Source: Buttiauxella agrestis ATCC 33320 (GTDB lineage: Bacteria > Pseudomonadota > Gammaproteobacteria > Enterobacterales > Enterobacteriaceae). Taken from it: DNA of 64,000 bases. Numbering within the stretch: the first letter of the stretch is position 1; every line of letters begins with the position of its first letter. Shown here piece after piece: positions 28,174-38,490 of the stretch. Under the pieces are notes generated by a model, which saw nothing but the letters and a program-made list of their open reading frames with translations, did no database searches and was not told where the DNA came from. A program made the translations under genes and the position numbers. Where the stretch lies: the NCBI GenBank assembly GCA_024169445.1, contig JALKFA010000001.1, forward strand, positions 806,001 through 870,000. The letters run 5' to 3'.

Positions 28174-29277
28174 TTACTTAGCGTCGGTCGCTGTACCGTT
28201 GGCATGCCAGGTAAACACGCCAAACTCAAAGCCTTTCAAATCCCCTTTCGCATCCCAGCTCAATGGACCCATTACGGTTTCCACAGAAGCGCCTTTCAGA
28301 TAAGTAGCGATTTCAGCCGGATCTTCTGACTTGTTCAGGCCCGCAGCCAGAGATTGCAGCGCTGCGTAGGTTGTCCAGACGAATGCGCCACTTGGGTCTT
28401 GTTTCTTCGCTTTGATGGCATCCACAACTGGTTTGTTCGCAGGAACCTGGTCGTAGTTCTTAGGTTTGGTGACTAACAAGCCTTCAGCAGATTCGCCGGC
28501 GATGTTAGACAGAGAAACGTTTGCCACACCTTCTGGACCCATGAACTGAGTTTTCAGGCCTGCTGCGCGAGACTGACGCAGGATCTGGCCCATTTCTGGG
28601 TGGTAACCACCGTAATACACGAAGTCGATGCTTTCTTTCTTCAGACGCGCTACCAGCGTGGAGAAGTCTTTCTCGCCGGCAGTGATACCGTCAAAGAACA
28701 CTACGTTTGCGCCGCCTTTTTTCAGGTTGTCCTGAACAGAGCGAGCCAGGCCTTCGCCGTACTGTTGTTTGTCATGAATGATCGCGATGTTTTTCGGTTT
28801 TACGTGATCAAGAATGTATTTTGCCGCCGTTGGGCCCTGATCAGAATCCAGGCCGGTAGTACGCATTGTCAGTTTGTAACCACGCGCAGTCAGCTCAGGT
28901 GCTGTTGCCGCCGGGGTAATCATCAGAATGCCTTCGTCCTCGTAGATGTCAGACGCAGGCTGAGTGGAAGAAGAACACAGGTGGCCGATAACGTATTTGA
29001 TGCCATCGTTAACCACTTTGTTGGCGACCGCTACCGCTTGTTTCGGGTCACAAGCGTCGTCGTATTTGGTGATAACCAGTTTGTCGCCTTTGATGCCGCC
29101 TTTGGCATTAATATCTGCAACCGCTTGTTCTGCACCGGTAAATTCCTGGTCGCCATATTGTGCAACCGGGCCAGACATCGCCCCAACTACCGCTACTTTG
29201 ATATCCTTCGCAAATGCCGCGTTGCTCATCGCAAGTGCAATACAACCAGCCAATAACGCTTTGCCCTTCATTTTCAT
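28174..29277 (-). CDS. livJ: Leu/Ile/Val-binding protein LivJ
   Basis: 367 residues, equal to E. coli LivJ. Signal peptide [20 protein letters not shown] cut near [12 protein letters not shown]. Type I periplasmic binding protein ([36 protein letters not shown]) for leucine, isoleucine and valine, feeding LivHMGF. Monocistronic, with its own terminator; shares most of its sequence with LivK in this window, so the two are paralogues. Confidence 0.97.
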   Translation of the reverse strand: MKMKGKALLAGCIALAMSNAAFAKDIKVAVVGAMSGPVAQYGDQEFTGAEQAVADINAKGGIKGDKLVITKYDDACDPKQAVAVANKVVNDGIKYVIGHLCSSSTQPASDIYEDEGILMITPAATAPELTARGYKLTMRTTGLDSDQGPTAAKYILDHVKPKNIAIIHDKQQYGEGLARSVQDNLKKGGANVVFFDGITAGEKDFSTLVARLKKESIDFVYYGGYHPEMGQILRQSRAAGLKTQFMGPEGVANVSLSNIAGESAEGLLVTKPKNYDQVPANKPVVDAIKAKKQDPSGAFVWTTYAALQSLAAGLNKSEDPAEIATYLKGASVETVMGPLSWDAKGDLKGFEFGVFTWHANGTATDAK

Positions 29278-29454
29278 CCTGAGATCCCCATTTTTGTTGT
29301 GATTGGTATTTGTTGTGTTGTTTTGGCACGGTTTTATTTTTGATTGACGAATACCGCGTGTGCCTTCGCCGCACTCAGAGTTAAAAACATACCCGAATTT
29401 ACGGCTTTTGGAATAACAATTTTTTCACAAGCTGAATGGGAAAGTGACGGGCAT

Positions 29455-29484
29455 AAAAAAACCGCCCCGGAAGGCGGTTTTTTA
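29455..29484 (-). terminator. Rho-independent terminator after rpoH
   Basis: Stem AAAACCGCC/GGCGGTTTT with a short CCGGA loop, flanked by A on the left and T on the right, so a U tract exists on both strands. It lies 15 nt past the rpoH stop and upstream of livJ. Confidence 0.9.
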
Positions 29485-29498
29485 TCTGACGAAATAAC

Positions 29499-30353
29499 TT
29501 ACGCTTCGATGGCCATGCGCAGTTTTTTCATCGCGTTCTTTTCAAGCTGGCGCACGCGCTCAGCGGAAACGCCGTAACGGTCGGCCAGTTCTTGCAGCGT
29601 GCTTTTGTTGTCTTCATCAAGCCAACGGGCACGGATAATATCCTGGCTGCGTTCATCCAGACCTAGCATGGCATCGCTGAGTTTATCAGCCGCGTGCGAT
29701 TCCCAGTTGTCGTCTTCAATGCCATCGGCAAAGTTAGAAGACTTATCCTGCAAGAACAGCACAGGAGCCATTGGCGCGCTGTCTGAATCGTCGTCGTTGC
29801 CCATGTCGAACGTCATGTCCTGCGCCGCCATACGCGATTCCATTTCACGGACATCTTTGCTGGAAACCCCCAGCTCGTTGGCGACCATTTCCACTTCGTC
29901 CTGGTTGAACCAACCCAGACGTTGCTTGGTTTTACGCAGGTTAAAGAACAACTTACGTTGTGCTTTAGTGGTTGCCACTTTCACAATACGCCAGTTACGC
30001 AGCACGTATTCGTGAATTTCAGCTTTAATCCAGTGCACAGCAAACGACACCAGACGGACACCCACTTCCGGGTTAAAGCGGCGCACAGCCTTCATCAGGC
30101 CGATGTTGCCTTCCTGGATCAAGTCAGCCTGCGGCAAGCCATAGCCCGAGTAATTACGAGCGATATGAACAACAAAGCGCAGGTGAGACAGGATCAGCCT
30201 TTTCGCTGCTTCCAGATCGCCCTGGTAATGCAGCTTTTCAGCCAGCTCCTTCTCTTCCTCAGCCGTTAACATCGGCCAGGAATTAGCGGCCCGGATATAA
30301 GATTCCAGGTTACCAACAGGGGCTAAAGCTAAATTTTGCATTTCTTTGGTCAT
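29499..30353 (-). CDS. rpoH: Heat-shock sigma factor sigma-32
   Basis: 284 residues, the E. coli length. Region 1.2-2 ([60 protein letters not shown]), the RpoH-specific box [10 protein letters not shown], and region 4 helix-turn-helix [20 protein letters not shown] near the end. It directs RNA polymerase to heat-shock promoters. In E. coli its mRNA folds as a thermosensor around the start. The start has AGAGAGGG upstream of the ATG. It lies downstream of ftsYEX on the same strand. Confidence 0.98.
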   Translation of the reverse strand: MTKEMQNLALAPVGNLESYIRAANSWPMLTAEEEKELAEKLHYQGDLEAAKRLILSHLRFVVHIARNYSGYGLPQADLIQEGNIGLMKAVRRFNPEVGVRLVSFAVHWIKAEIHEYVLRNWRIVKVATTKAQRKLFFNLRKTKQRLGWFNQDEVEMVANELGVSSKDVREMESRMAAQDMTFDMGNDDDSDSAPMAPVLFLQDKSSNFADGIEDDNWESHAADKLSDAMLGLDERSQDIIRARWLDEDNKSTLQELADRYGVSAERVRQLEKNAMKKLRMAIEA

Positions 30354-30559
30354 TCAAACCCTCTCTTAGAAACTAAAGTACAGGTTGCTACAATCTTGCT
30401 GCACCAGGCTATTCGCCAGGCGCCAAACCGTACCATTCACAGTAACCTCAGACAGTGAGGTTATCCACAAGTTCACTGTAAAGCTGTGCTTGTATTACAC
30501 ACAAAATGTGACAGAGCTATGAAACTGGGCAGGAGAAACACTAACCGAGGTGGGAGCGT

Positions 30560-30593
30560 GTCCCCTGCTGACGGGTACTTCGTAGCAGGGGAC
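30560..30593 (-). other. Hairpin downstream of ftsX
   Basis: Perfect 10-bp stem GTCCCCTGCT/AGCAGGGGAC, 19 nt after the ftsX stop. On the minus strand no T tract follows, so full termination before rpoH is doubtful; the 258-bp gap also must hold the rpoH promoters. Confidence 0.5.
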
Positions 30594-30611
30594 AAGTATA
30601 TCAAAAAATTT

Positions 30612-31667
30612 TTACTCTGGGGTAAAACGACGTAAATGTTGCACGGTCGCGATCCACGCCGCCAGCCAACCGCTCATCGACGCCACCAGCAGCAACAGCA
30701 AGCATTCGTCGAAACCTAAGCCCGTGAGGTCAAACTTAGTGCCAAATACTTGTGCGACTTGCGTGACAGCAGAGGACAAGCGCCACACCAGAATTTCAGT
30801 CAGAATCAGCGACAAAAATGCGCCGCTGAAACCTAACAGTGCACCACCGTACAGGAACGGGCGCAGGATAAATCCATCGGTAGCACCAATCAGTTTTTGC
30901 ACGTTGATGGTGTCGCGACGGGCAAAGATGCTCAGACGTACGCTGTTACCAATCACCAGGAACACCGCTGCAACCATCAACACGCCAATCATTGCTGCGA
31001 CACGCCCCACAAGACCGGTCAGCGAGGCAAGACGAGCAAACCAACTGTCATCCATACGGACTTCATCGACACCGTTAATCCGTGCCACGCGGTCACGCAA
31101 GGTATTCAGATGGTCGGTAGTCTGGAAGTCGAGTTTGGGATTCACCACCGCAACCGCAGGCAGCGGGTTTTCTTCCAGCATATCCAGCGCGCCACCAAAG
31201 CCCGACCAGTTGCGGAACTCACCCAGCGCTTCGTCACGCGAAAGATAGTTAACTTTATCGACGCCCTCTTCCGCCTGAATCGCGCCGACGACTTGCTGCG
31301 CGGCGTTATCATCGAGCGCTTTGTCGAGATAAACGGTGATTTGCGGGGAAGGATAATATTGCGTAGCGGCCTGATTGACGTTCTTGTAAACCATGTAGCA
31401 CACGCTTGGCAACGTCAGGGAAATGGCAATCACCATCACCGTCAGGAAGGTGGCTAAAGGCTTGCTGCGCAGGTCTTGTAAAGCACCCTGCCAGGCGTAA
31501 CGGAATTGTTCGTTTACGCCGCCTTTGAGCGATTTACTTTTCGACTGAGGCCCTTTGCCGCGTTTTTTCACCGAGCGGCCTAAATCCCCTAACTTACTCA
31601 GCGAGTTGATTTTATCCAGCCTGTTGCTGAAGCGCTTTATATGATTGAGCGCGCTGCGTTTATTCAC
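30612..31667 (-). CDS. ftsX: Cell-division ABC transporter membrane subunit FtsX
   Basis: 351 residues from a GTG start at 31665-31667 (E. coli FtsX 352, also GTG). GGAGG lies 8 nt upstream and the GTGAATAA overlap with the ftsE stop couples translation. A basic N-terminus of ~70 residues, one membrane helix ([18 protein letters not shown]), a periplasmic loop (~100-220) that contacts EnvC, then three helices. FtsEX controls septal peptidoglycan hydrolysis via EnvC. Earlier in-frame ATGs fall inside ftsE and are rejected. Confidence 0.96.
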   Translation of the reverse strand: MNKRSALNHIKRFSNRLDKINSLSKLGDLGRSVKKRGKGPQSKSKSLKGGVNEQFRYAWQGALQDLRSKPLATFLTVMVIAISLTLPSVCYMVYKNVNQAATQYYPSPQITVYLDKALDDNAAQQVVGAIQAEEGVDKVNYLSRDEALGEFRNWSGFGGALDMLEENPLPAVAVVNPKLDFQTTDHLNTLRDRVARINGVDEVRMDDSWFARLASLTGLVGRVAAMIGVLMVAAVFLVIGNSVRLSIFARRDTINVQKLIGATDGFILRPFLYGGALLGFSGAFLSLILTEILVWRLSSAVTQVAQVFGTKFDLTGLGFDECLLLLLVASMSGWLAAWIATVQHLRRFTPE

Positions 31668-32328
31668 CTGCCAGGCCTCCATGCAAATGGCCGTCACTTA
31701 ACGTCAACATGCGATAGTTACGGCGGGAAATCAGCCCCATATCGTGCGTCGCCATCAGAACCGTTACGCCGACGCGGTTAAATTCCTCGAACAGACGTAA
31801 AATCCCTTCCGAGAGTGCATCATCAAGGTTACCGGTTGGTTCATCTGCCAGCAACACAGCGGGCTTATTCACAACCGCGCGGGCAATCCCCACACGCTGT
31901 TGTTCACCACCAGAGAGTTGGATCGGGAAACTTTTCGCTTTATCGAGCAGGCCGACTTTATCGAGTGCCGCCGAAACACGGCGGCGAATGTCTTCACCGC
32001 TGGCACCCGCGATAATCAGCGGGATAGCCACGTTGTCGTACACGGTTCTGTCCATCAACAAATGGTGATCCTGGAAGATCATGCCAATCTGACGACGCAG
32101 GAACGGCACTTCGCGGCTCTTGAGGCGGCTAATATCATGGCCGCCAAAAGCAATTTTCCCCGCACTTGGCCGCTCAATACCGCAGATAAGCTTGAGCAGA
32201 GTACTTTTCCCTGCTCCAGAGTGACCGGTCAGAAAAGCCATCTCACCAGGTTGCATATGGAAGGTCACTCCCTGCAACGCTTGTCTCCCGCCGAGATAGG
32301 CCTTACTAACGTGTTCAAAGCGAATCAT
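31660..32328 (-). CDS. ftsE: Cell-division ATPase FtsE
   Basis: 222 residues, the E. coli length. ABC ATPase with Walker [10 protein letters not shown], signature [14 protein letters not shown], Walker [14 protein letters not shown]. Acts with FtsX at the divisome. Two bases separate it from ftsY; it overlaps ftsX by 8 bp. Confidence 0.97.
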   Translation of the reverse strand: MIRFEHVSKAYLGGRQALQGVTFHMQPGEMAFLTGHSGAGKSTLLKLICGIERPSAGKIAFGGHDISRLKSREVPFLRRQIGMIFQDHHLLMDRTVYDNVAIPLIIAGASGEDIRRRVSAALDKVGLLDKAKSFPIQLSGGEQQRVGIARAVVNKPAVLLADEPTGNLDDALSEGILRLFEEFNRVGVTVLMATHDMGLISRRNYRMLTLSDGHLHGGLAGE

Positions 32329-32330
32329 GG

Positions 32331-33980
32331 TTAATCCTCTCGGGCAAAAAGTGCCTCAATAAAATCGCCCGCATTAAACGGACGCAAGTCCTCAATACGC
32401 TCGCCGACGCCAATATAGCGAATCGGAATACCAAACTGATCGGCAACGGAGAAAATCACGCCGCCTTTGGCTGTACCGTCCAGTTTGGTTAGCGTAATGC
32501 CTGTCAATCCAACGGCTTCATGGAACAATTTAGCCTGGCTAATCGCGTTCTGACCCGTGCTGGCATCGAGGGTGAGCATAACCTCATGCGGTGCATCTTC
32601 GTCCAGTTTTTTCATTACGCGGACGATTTTCTTCAGCTCTTCCATCAGGTGCGCTTTGTTCTGCAAACGCCCTGCAGTATCCGCCAGAAGTACATCGACG
32701 TTACGCGCTTTCGCAGCCTGAATGGCATCGAAAATCACTGACGCAGAATCAGCACCAGTATGCTGGGCAATAACCGGAATATTGTTGCGATCGCCCCATA
32801 CCTGCAATTGTTCTACCGCTGCGGCACGGAATGTATCACCCGCTGCCAGCATTACAGATTTACCTTCTTGCTGGAACTGACGCGCCAGTTTGCCGATGGT
32901 GGTGGTTTTACCCACTCCGTTAACACCGACCATCAGGATAACAAATGGTGTTTTGCCTTCAACTTTCAGTGGCTCATCGACTTTCGCGAGGATTTCGCCC
33001 ATCTCTTCTTTCAGCAGGCCGTATAACGCTTCGGCGTCACGCAACTCTTTGCGGCTCGCACCTTCTGTCAGATTGGTGATGATTTTGCGTGTGGTTTCGA
33101 CGCCAACATCCGCGATCAGCAGCTGCTCTTCGAGTTCTTCAAACAGATCATCGTCGATTTTCTTGCCGCGGAATAGACTGATAAATCCGGAACCGAGGTT
33201 CTGTTTAGTCTTAATTAAGCTGCGTTTGAGACGCGCAAAGAAACCTTCTTTGGTTGGTTTTTCTTGTTCTTGCTGAGGCTCTTGTTCTTGCTGAGGTTCT
33301 TCTTCAGCCGGAGATTCTTCGGCTTCTTCAGGTTCCAGCTCGGCCTGCACTTCTTCAACAACGATGGCAGCAACAGGAATAGCTTCAATCAGCGCTTCCT
33401 CAACAACCACGTTTTCTACCGGAAGAATGGTCACTTCTTCAGGTTCAGCAAGCGCCTCAGGCTCAACAACATCTTCAACAATATCTTCAACAACAACTGG
33501 CTCTTGCTCCGGCTGCCACTCTTCTGGCTCCGGTACTGGCTCAATTTCTGGAGCGATCTCTTCTGGAACCGGCAACTCTTCGTGTTCAACCGCAGCTAGT
33601 GCCGTTACTTCAGGTTCTGGAGTGATTTCAGGCTCAACCACCACCACTTCGCTCTCCGCGAGCTTTTCGGTGACTTCGACGATCTCTTCTGCGAAGGCTT
33701 CGGGCTCTTCGTGCTTATCAAGCACCACAGGTTCGGCTTCAGGCAGAGTTACTGGCTGAATTTCAGGTTGAACCTCTGTCTGGATTTCTGGCTTAGCGTC
33801 GTCAGGCTGTACAGTTTCTTCCGCCGCTTGTGGCTGTTCAGGCTCAATAACCTGCGCAACAACTTCTTCGGCAACCGCTTGTTCTTCTGTTACTTTTTGT
33901 TCTGATTCTGCTTCAGAAGCCTGCTCTTTCTGGCCAAAGCCTAGCCATGAAAAAAAGCCACGTTTTTTCTCTTTCGCCAT
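32331..33980 (-). CDS. ftsY: Signal recognition particle receptor FtsY
   Basis: 549 residues, longer than E. coli FtsY (497). N-terminus MAKEKKRGFFSWLGFGQKEQ, then an acidic Glu/Pro/Val-rich A domain to about residue 240, then the N domain (GFFARLKRSLIKTKQNLGSG) and G domain with GVNGVGKTTTIGKLA, LADTAGR and TKLDGTAKGG. GTPase that receives SRP-ribosome complexes at the inner membrane. The extra length lies in the acidic domain, which varies freely between species. The start four codons into the open frame matches the family; GAGGGG lies 11 nt upstream. Confidence 0.97.
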   Translation of the reverse strand: MAKEKKRGFFSWLGFGQKEQASEAESEQKVTEEQAVAEEVVAQVIEPEQPQAAEETVQPDDAKPEIQTEVQPEIQPVTLPEAEPVVLDKHEEPEAFAEEIVEVTEKLAESEVVVVEPEITPEPEVTALAAVEHEELPVPEEIAPEIEPVPEPEEWQPEQEPVVVEDIVEDVVEPEALAEPEEVTILPVENVVVEEALIEAIPVAAIVVEEVQAELEPEEAEESPAEEEPQQEQEPQQEQEKPTKEGFFARLKRSLIKTKQNLGSGFISLFRGKKIDDDLFEELEEQLLIADVGVETTRKIITNLTEGASRKELRDAEALYGLLKEEMGEILAKVDEPLKVEGKTPFVILMVGVNGVGKTTTIGKLARQFQQEGKSVMLAAGDTFRAAAVEQLQVWGDRNNIPVIAQHTGADSASVIFDAIQAAKARNVDVLLADTAGRLQNKAHLMEELKKIVRVMKKLDEDAPHEVMLTLDASTGQNAISQAKLFHEAVGLTGITLTKLDGTAKGGVIFSVADQFGIPIRYIGVGERIEDLRPFNAGDFIEALFARED

Positions 33981-34140
33981 TTGCGAACACACCCCTCGCT
34001 GTTAATTCATGGCACAGGCCCGATTGAGCTTGCCACGGGCACTGAAAATAATTATCGAATGAATACGTTAGTCTATCACTTTCCCCGCTTTACACACACC
34101 GTTACACTAGACGGCAAGAAATTGCATCGCAGTGAGTCTC

Positions 34141-34716
34141 ATGAAAAAACCGCAATCTACTGGCACCGGCCAGATCCGTATTATTGGCGGCCAATGGCGC
34201 GGCCGTAAACTGCCCGTCCCAGACAGCCCTGGCCTACGTCCAACAACGGATAGAGTACGTGAAACCCTGTTTAACTGGCTGGCACCGTCAATGGTCGAGG
34301 CTACCGTGCTGGACTGCTTTGCCGGAAGCGGTGCGTTGGGGCTGGAAGCCTTATCGCGTTACGCCACCAGCGCCACCTTGCTGGAGATGGACCGCCATGT
34401 TTCGCAACAGCTGCAAAAGAATCTCGCCACCTTAAAAGCGGCTAATGGAAAAGTAGTGAACACCAATACGCTCAATTTCCTGGCACAACCTGGCGAGCCG
34501 CACACTATCGTGTTTGTTGATCCGCCTTTCCGCAAAGGGTTGTTGGACGAGACATTAGCGCTGTTAGAAAGCAATGGCTGGCTGGCAGACGAAGCACTGA
34601 TTTACGTTGAAAGCGAAGTTGAAAATGGCATGCCCGCAGTGCCAGCAAGCTGGTCGCTGCATCGTGAAAAAGTCGCAGGCCAGGTCGCTTACCGTTTATT
34701 TAGTCGTGAAATTTAA
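34141..34716 (+). CDS. rsmD: 16S rRNA (guanine966-N2)-methyltransferase
   Basis: 191 residues (E. coli RsmD 198). Rossmann methyltransferase: IIGGQWRGRKLPVPDSPGLR, SAM motif I LDCFAGSGALGLEALSRYA and catalytic motif IV IVFVDPPFRKG. Methylates G966 of 16S rRNA in the assembled 30S. I start at ATG 34141; a GTG three codons earlier is possible and neither has a strong Shine-Dalgarno. Divergent from ftsY, followed 11 bp later by yhhL. Confidence 0.95.
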   Translation: MKKPQSTGTGQIRIIGGQWRGRKLPVPDSPGLRPTTDRVRETLFNWLAPSMVEATVLDCFAGSGALGLEALSRYATSATLLEMDRHVSQQLQKNLATLKAANGKVVNTNTLNFLAQPGEPHTIVFVDPPFRKGLLDETLALLESNGWLADEALIYVESEVENGMPAVPASWSLHREKVAGQVAYRLFSREI

Positions 34717-34727
34717 GGAACGACATC

Positions 34728-34997
34728 ATGCTGATTAATATAGGCCGCTTGTTGATGCTGGGCGTTTGGGGATTTTTGTTATTAAATATTTTCCAGCCGT
34801 TCCCACGGCCGCTGAATATCTTTGTTAACGTCGCGCTGATCTTCACCGTGTTGATGCACGGTATGCAGCTGGCGCTGCTGAAATCAACCCAACCGAAAGA
34901 TAGCCCACCGTTGAGCCGTGCTCAGCAAATTAAGATTTTCATCTTTGGGGTGTTTGAGTTGCTGGTCTGGCAGAAGAAACTCCGCCAGGGCAAGTAA
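34728..34997 (+). CDS. yhhL: DUF1145 membrane protein YhhL
   Basis: 89 residues, the E. coli length. Two strongly hydrophobic segments (MLGVWGFLLLNIFQPFP and NIFVNVALIFTVLMHGMQL) joined by a Pro-rich turn, then a basic tail ending KKLRQGK. Function unknown. AAGGA precedes the ATG; gene follows rsmD in an apparent operon and converges on yhhM with 7 bp between stops. Confidence 0.9.
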   Translation: MLINIGRLLMLGVWGFLLLNIFQPFPRPLNIFVNVALIFTVLMHGMQLALLKSTQPKDSPPLSRAQQIKIFIFGVFELLVWQKKLRQGK

Positions 34998-35004
34998 AGT
35001 CATC

Positions 35005-35367
35005 CTATTGGGGGTCGGGGATGAAGCCAACAAACCGCGTCCCCTTATACTGCAACGTCCCCGTATCTCCGACACTCATCGCATGATACTGCACCGCCGC
35101 CACACGCATTTTCAGATCCAACCCGCCGCTGAGTGGGCGAAACCAAACCTCATAACGCATCGAGTCTTCAACCGGCGTGACTTCACGTTGCCGTGAGCGA
35201 CGTTCATTACCTGGCGTTTCGCGTTTCGTCGCCACCTGCACATGACTTTGCAGCACTGGTGCTGCATCATTTTCCGCATTCTGACGACGCTGCTGCACAA
35301 AGCGAAACGATGCCGCCACGATGATTACCGCCACAACAGCAATGAAGAAAAGTGGCATTTTACTCAT
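35005..35367 (-). CDS. yhhM: DUF2500 protein YhhM
   Basis: 120 residues (E. coli YhhM 119). One N-terminal membrane anchor (MPLFFIAVVAVIIVAASFRF), a charged linker, then a small beta-rich domain with VWFRPLSGGLDLKMRVAAVQ and ending LQYKGTRFVGFIPDPQ. Probably anchored with the domain outside the cytoplasm. Function unknown. Convergent with yhhL and divergent from yhhN. Confidence 0.9.
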   Translation of the reverse strand: MSKMPLFFIAVVAVIIVAASFRFVQQRRQNAENDAAPVLQSHVQVATKRETPGNERRSRQREVTPVEDSMRYEVWFRPLSGGLDLKMRVAAVQYHAMSVGDTGTLQYKGTRFVGFIPDPQ

Positions 35368-35510
35368 AGATTTATCTCGTATTGTCAGGCACTTTTAAGA
35401 ATACCCTGCCGCTCAGAATATTGTCATCTGGCGCTATTGGTCACTAGACTGACAGGTAGAATCTTGCTTTTAGTACGGTACATTTTAATTTAATACCCTA
35501 AGGACAAGCC

Positions 35511-36137
35511 ATGCTTTGGTCATTTATCGCTGTATTCCTCTCCGGCTGGCTCTACGTTGATGCCTCCTATCGCGGGCCAACCTGGCAACGCTGGGTCTTC
35601 AAACCTGTCACCCTTTTACTTTTATTACTGCTGGCCTGGCAAGCGCCAATGTTCAACGCAACAGGCTATTTGATCCTCGCGGGGCTTGCGGCAACGCTGC
35701 TCGGTGACGCTCTCACCCTGCTGCCCACTCAGCGCATGCTGTACGCCATCGGGGCATTTTTCCTCTCTCACCTGCTGTATACCCTCTATTTTGCCAGCCA
35801 GATGACCTTTAGTTTGTTCTGGCCTTTACCGCTGATTTTGTTAGTGGTGGGGGCGTTATTAGTGGCAGTGATTTGGACGCGACTCGAAACGTTCCGCTGG
35901 CCGATTCTGACGTTTATTGGCATGACGCTGGTGATGGTTTGGCTGGCCGGTGAGCTGTATTTCTACCTGCCAACGCGCCCAAGTTTCTCGGCCTTTGTGG
36001 GTGCCGCGCTACTGCTTTTAGGCAATATTGTTTGGTTGGGTAGCCACTATCGCCGCCGCTTTACGGGCGACAGCGCTATCGCCGCGGCATGCTATTTTGC
36101 CGGGCACTTTATGATTGTCCGCGCGTTGTACATTTGA
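35511..36137 (+). CDS. yhhN: YhhN/TMEM86-family membrane protein
   Basis: 208 residues, the E. coli length, with about eight hydrophobic helices covering nearly the whole chain; [18 protein letters not shown] carries the Gly-Asp/Asp pair typical of the family, related to eukaryotic TMEM86 lysoplasmalogenases. Enzyme activity is not demonstrated for this bacterial branch as far as I know. AAGGA lies 6 nt before the ATG. Upstream of zntA on the same strand but separated by a REP and the zntA promoter. Confidence 0.93.
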   Translation: MLWSFIAVFLSGWLYVDASYRGPTWQRWVFKPVTLLLLLLLAWQAPMFNATGYLILAGLAATLLGDALTLLPTQRMLYAIGAFFLSHLLYTLYFASQMTFSLFWPLPLILLVVGALLVAVIWTRLETFRWPILTFIGMTLVMVWLAGELYFYLPTRPSFSAFVGAALLLLGNIVWLGSHYRRRFTGDSAIAAACYFAGHFMIVRALYI

Positions 36138-36148
36138 GGCTAAACAGT

Positions 36149-36176
36149 GTCGGATGGCGCAAGCTTATCCGACCTA
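36149..36176. repeat. Single REP between yhhN and zntA
   Basis: GTCGGATGGCGCAAGCTTAT + CCGACCTAC, a standard REP shortly after the yhhN stop. Confidence 0.75.
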
Positions 36177-36211
36177 CAAATGCCGCGAACTTAATCTGGA
36201 AAATTTCCCTC

Positions 36212-36243
36212 TTGACTCTGGAGTCAACTCCAGAGAGTAACAT
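36212..36243 (+). promoter_or_regulatory. ZntR-controlled zntA promoter
   Basis: -35 TTGACT (36212-36217) and -10 TAACAT (36238-36243) are separated by 20 bp, the over-long spacer of MerR-family promoters. The spacer contains the dyad CTCTGGAGT-CA-ACTCCAGAG, almost identical to the E. coli ZntR operator. ZntR bound to Zn, Cd or Pb would twist the DNA and activate zntA. Confidence 0.92.
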
Positions 36244-36270
36244 GGGTAATGAGAACATTATCATTACCCA
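36243..36270 (+). promoter_or_regulatory. Leader hairpin abutting the zntA ribosome site
   Basis: Perfect 9-bp stem TGGGTAATG/CATTACCCA with a 10-nt loop, ending immediately before the GGAGG of zntA. From memory the E. coli zntA leader carries a hairpin of different sequence (GGTTAA/TTAACC) at the same place, suggesting a conserved structure that tunes mRNA stability or translation. Confidence 0.5.
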
Positions 36271-36279
36271 GGAGGGCAC

Positions 36280-38487
36280 ATGCTCAACTCCCAAAAACCA
36301 CCGCAATTTGCTAAAGCAAAGCTCAGTCCATTGCCGATAAAAACCGACGCCTGTCACGGTAACGACTGCTGTAGCGAAGCCGTGCCCCCTGTAGAAACTG
36401 AAACCATTCCTGACACCGGTGAGCGTTATAGCTGGCTGGTTGATGGCATGGACTGCGCCGCCTGTGCTCGCAAAGTTGAAAATGCGGTGAAGCAACTAGC
36501 GGATGTCCAGCGCGTGCAGGTGCTATTCGCCACCCAAAAACTGCTGGTGACTGCGAATCGCGATATTCGCCCGCAAGTTGAGAAAGCGGTAAAAGCCGCC
36601 GGATACAACCTGCGAAATAGCGCCGCCCCGGCGGAGAAAACATCCAGCTGGCGCGAAAACTTACCACTCATGTTGCTGATCGTGATGATGGCGCTGAGCT
36701 GGACTCTTGAACAATTTAACCATCCGTTTGGCAAGTTCGCGTTTATCGCCACCACGCTGGTTGGACTGTGGCCGATAGCCCGCCAGGCGGTGCGCCTGAT
36801 ACGCAGCGGTAATTGGTTCGCCATTGAAACCTTGATGAGCGTCGCAGCCATTGGCGCGCTGTTTATCGGCGCGACCGCCGAAGCCGCGATGGTATTGCTG
36901 CTGTTCTTAATTGGCGAACGTCTGGAATCTTACGCTGCCAGCCGCGCACGCCGTGGTGTCAGTGCGCTAATGGCGCTGAAACCGGAAGTCGCTACCCGCA
37001 TTCGAAACGGCGAGCGCGAAACTATCGCACTGGCTGAGTTACGCCCGGGCGATGTCATTGAAGTGGCTGCTGGCGGGCGTTTACCTGCTGATGGCCGACT
37101 GCTAACGCCATTCGCCAGTTTTGATGAAAGCGCGCTAACAGGCGAATCTATTCCGGTCGAACGCCAGCAAGACGAGAAAGTGCCTGCGGGCAGTACCAGT
37201 GTCGACAGGTTAGTGCAGCTCGAAGTGATTTCAGAACCCGGCGACAGCGCCATCGACCGCATCTTGCGTTTAATTGAAGAAGCAGACGAACGCCGTGCAC
37301 CGATAGAGCGCTTTATCGACCGTTTCAGCCGGATTTACACGCCGATTATCATGGCGATTGCGTTACTGGCAGCCGTCGTCCCGCCACTGTTTTTCGGGCA
37401 AAGCTGGGATGAGTGGATTTACAAAGGGCTGGCGCTGTTACTGATTGGTTGCCCATGCGCGCTGGTGATTTCTACCCCTGCGGCAATTACCTCCGGGCTT
37501 GCCGCCGCCGCTCGACGCGGTGCATTAATCAAAGGCGGAGCCGCACTTGAACGCCTCGGTAAAATTCAGCATATCGCTTTCGATAAAACCGGTACCTTGA
37601 CCGCGGGTAAACCGCAGGTCACCGCCATTGAAATGAATGGTGAGATTAATGAAAACGAGCTGCTGGCACTGGCGGCGGCGGTAGAACTTGGTTCGTCACA
37701 CCCGTTAGCACAAGCCATTGTTCGTGAGGCACAAAACCGTGGGCTGGCATTACCGGTGCCCAGCGCCAACCGCGCGCTGGCAGGTATTGGGGTGGAAGCC
37801 ACTATTAACGGCGAAACCGTGCTCCTGAGCGCACCGGGTAAACTCGCAGAAAACATTCTCGACACCAGCTGGCAGCAGCGAATTACCCAGCTTGAAGCTG
37901 AAGGCCAAACGGTGATTGCGGTGGTGCAGCAAAATCGCTTACTCGGCGCGATTGCACTACGAGATACCTTGCGTAGCGATGCTAAACAGGCTGTTGCTGA
38001 CCTGAGAAAAATCGGGGTGCAGAGCGTGATGTTAACTGGCGATAACCCGCGAGCGGCAGCAGCCATCGCTGGGGAATTAGGCATGGATTACCGCGCCAGC
38101 CTGCTACCTGCCGATAAAGTCAGCGTGGTGAATGAACTCAACTCCCGTTCATCTCTGGCGATGGTGGGTGATGGCATCAACGATGCGCCAGCCATGAAAG
38201 CGGCAACCATCGGCATCGCGATGGGCAGCGGCACGGATGTGGCGCTCGAAACCGCAGATGCGGCGCTTACGCACAACCGCCTGACCGAGCTCGCCAGCAT
38301 GATTGGCCTCGCCCGCGCAACGCATAACAATATTCGCCAGAACATTACTATAGCATTGGGACTGAAGGGGATTTTCCTGGTGACCACGCTGCTGGGACTC
38401 ACCGGCCTGTGGCTTGCCGTGTTAGCCGATTCCGGCGCGACGGCACTGGTTACCGCGAATGCGTTGCGGTTGCTGCGCAAAAAATAA
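36280..38487 (+). CDS. zntA: Zn(II)/Cd(II)/Pb(II)-translocating P1B-type ATPase ZntA
   Basis: 735 residues (E. coli ZntA 732). Inner-membrane exporter of Zn, Cd and Pb. A Cys/His-rich N-terminus (DACHGNDCC), heavy-metal-associated domain with GMDCAAC near residues 56-62, eight membrane helices with ion-binding GCPCALVIS (Cys391, Cys393), phosphorylation site DKTGT (Asp435), P1B signature His-Pro in SSHPLAQ (His474), and hinge GDGINDAPAM. GGAGG lies 4 nt before the ATG, right after a leader hairpin and ZntR-type promoter. Confidence 0.98.
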   Translation: MLNSQKPPQFAKAKLSPLPIKTDACHGNDCCSEAVPPVETETIPDTGERYSWLVDGMDCAACARKVENAVKQLADVQRVQVLFATQKLLVTANRDIRPQVEKAVKAAGYNLRNSAAPAEKTSSWRENLPLMLLIVMMALSWTLEQFNHPFGKFAFIATTLVGLWPIARQAVRLIRSGNWFAIETLMSVAAIGALFIGATAEAAMVLLLFLIGERLESYAASRARRGVSALMALKPEVATRIRNGERETIALAELRPGDVIEVAAGGRLPADGRLLTPFASFDESALTGESIPVERQQDEKVPAGSTSVDRLVQLEVISEPGDSAIDRILRLIEEADERRAPIERFIDRFSRIYTPIIMAIALLAAVVPPLFFGQSWDEWIYKGLALLLIGCPCALVISTPAAITSGLAAAARRGALIKGGAALERLGKIQHIAFDKTGTLTAGKPQVTAIEMNGEINENELLALAAAVELGSSHPLAQAIVREAQNRGLALPVPSANRALAGIGVEATINGETVLLSAPGKLAENILDTSWQQRITQLEAEGQTVIAVVQQNRLLGAIALRDTLRSDAKQAVADLRKIGVQSVMLTGDNPRAAAAIAGELGMDYRASLLPADKVSVVNELNSRSSLAMVGDGINDAPAMKAATIGIAMGSGTDVALETADAALTHNRLTELASMIGLARATHNNIRQNITIALGLKGIFLVTTLLGLTGLWLAVLADSGATALVTANALRLLRKK

Positions 38488-38490
38488 AAA

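Noticed and set aside
31668-31697. ATG starts for ftsX inside the ftsE 3' end
   Set aside because: GGAGG followed by GTG at 8 nt and the E. coli GTG start both support 31667.
34884-35075. Minus-strand frame across yhhL and yhhM ends
   Set aside because: It overlaps two recognised genes and has no supporting features.
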